From the NCBI GenBank assembly GCA_003669585.1, contig QWOQ01000015.1:186001-250000 (forward strand): a stretch of 64,000 nt of DNA. Direction: 5' to 3'. Below the pieces are notes generated by a model that ran no database searches, was not told the origin of the DNA, and saw only the letters and a list, made by a program, of their open reading frames with translations. This document shows positions 63,986 to 64,000 of the stretch, in pieces. The number at the start of each line of letters is the position of its first letter. Within the stretch, counting starts at the first letter, position 1. This DNA comes from Planctomycetota bacterium. GTDB lineage: Bacteria; Planctomycetota; Planctomycetia; Pirellulales; UBA1268. Both the position numbers and the translations under genes were made by a program.

Positions 63986-64000
63986 ATGTTCTTGTCACAA
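63986..64000 (+). CDS. cas6e: Cas6e (CasE) start, cut by window edge
   Basis: ATG at 63986, directly after the cas5e stop (TAGATG), reads MFLSQ, the usual beginning of Cas6e, the crRNA-processing endoribonuclease. GGAAGGAGAG upstream is a good ribosome binding site. Only five codons are visible, so the call relies on gene order as well. Confidence 0.65.

Noticed and set aside
58405..64000. CRISPR array near the cas genes
   Set aside because: I looked for regularly spaced direct repeats upstream of and inside the cas region and found none. The array is probably to the right of the window.
40599..64000. attR copy of the tRNA-Lys 3' end
   Set aside because: No second copy of the T-arm/acceptor sequence was seen on either strand.

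Overview
This window is chromosomal DNA of a planctomycete. It carries several families typical of that phylum: a DUF1559 prepilin-like protein with a partner lipoprotein, a DUF1549/DUF1553 cytochrome protein next to a Tat-exported DUF1501 protein, a DUF1598 secreted protein, and many small secreted proteins. The order (perhaps Pirellulales) is a guess.

Positions 1-40485 look like core chromosome. From 1 to 7268 the minus strand carries a carbohydrate or amino-sugar cluster: DHDPS-like aldolase, Gfo/Idh/MocA oxidoreductase, sugar-phosphate isomerase-like protein, MFS transporter, a metallopeptidase, nagB, nagA and the start of a PhyH-like dioxygenase. A divergent Old Yellow Enzyme gene follows. 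Next come a DUF2339/DUF3999 membrane pair, the DUF1559 pair, a CinA/NadD-like fusion, a 2-keto-acid decarboxylase, a thioredoxin-like protein, a beta-propeller protein, tRNA-Arg, an FHA protein, dnaE, DUF1598, efp divergent from epmB, kdsB, glmS, tRNA-Leu, and the DUF1549/1553-DUF1501 pair.

At 40525 a tRNA-Lys marks the left end of an integrated element. A tyrosine recombinase is encoded against the tRNA, and its reading frame runs antisense through it. Behind it lie a TubC-like protein, a CHC2/TOPRIM/DUF3987 primase, an AlpA-like HTH protein, a decayed SNF2-type helicase, another HTH protein and small coupled ORFs. No duplicated tRNA end (attR) was found, so the right border is probably outside the window.

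From about 46997 to 56759 the DNA is a mosaic: two formylglycine-generating-enzyme-like (FGE) genes, one broken; a GC-rich block at about 48100-53100 with a DUF3500 fragment, an ECF sigma/anti-sigma-like/membrane operon carrying an inserted palindromic repeat, and an IS91-type transposase; an RND-pump fragment; and a DUF3150 plasmid-type pair. A ParB plus Spo11/TopoVIA-like fusion protein and a DnaQ-like exonuclease follow.

The most notable locus is at the right edge (59935-64000): a type I-E CRISPR-Cas operon, cas8e-cas7e-cas5e-cas6e (cas6e is cut by the window end). Its Cas5e carries a C-terminal HNH nuclease domain. No cas11 lies between cas8e and cas7e, and no cas3 is present in the window. 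This fits a Cas3-independent, HNH-armed Cascade. No CRISPR array is visible in the window.
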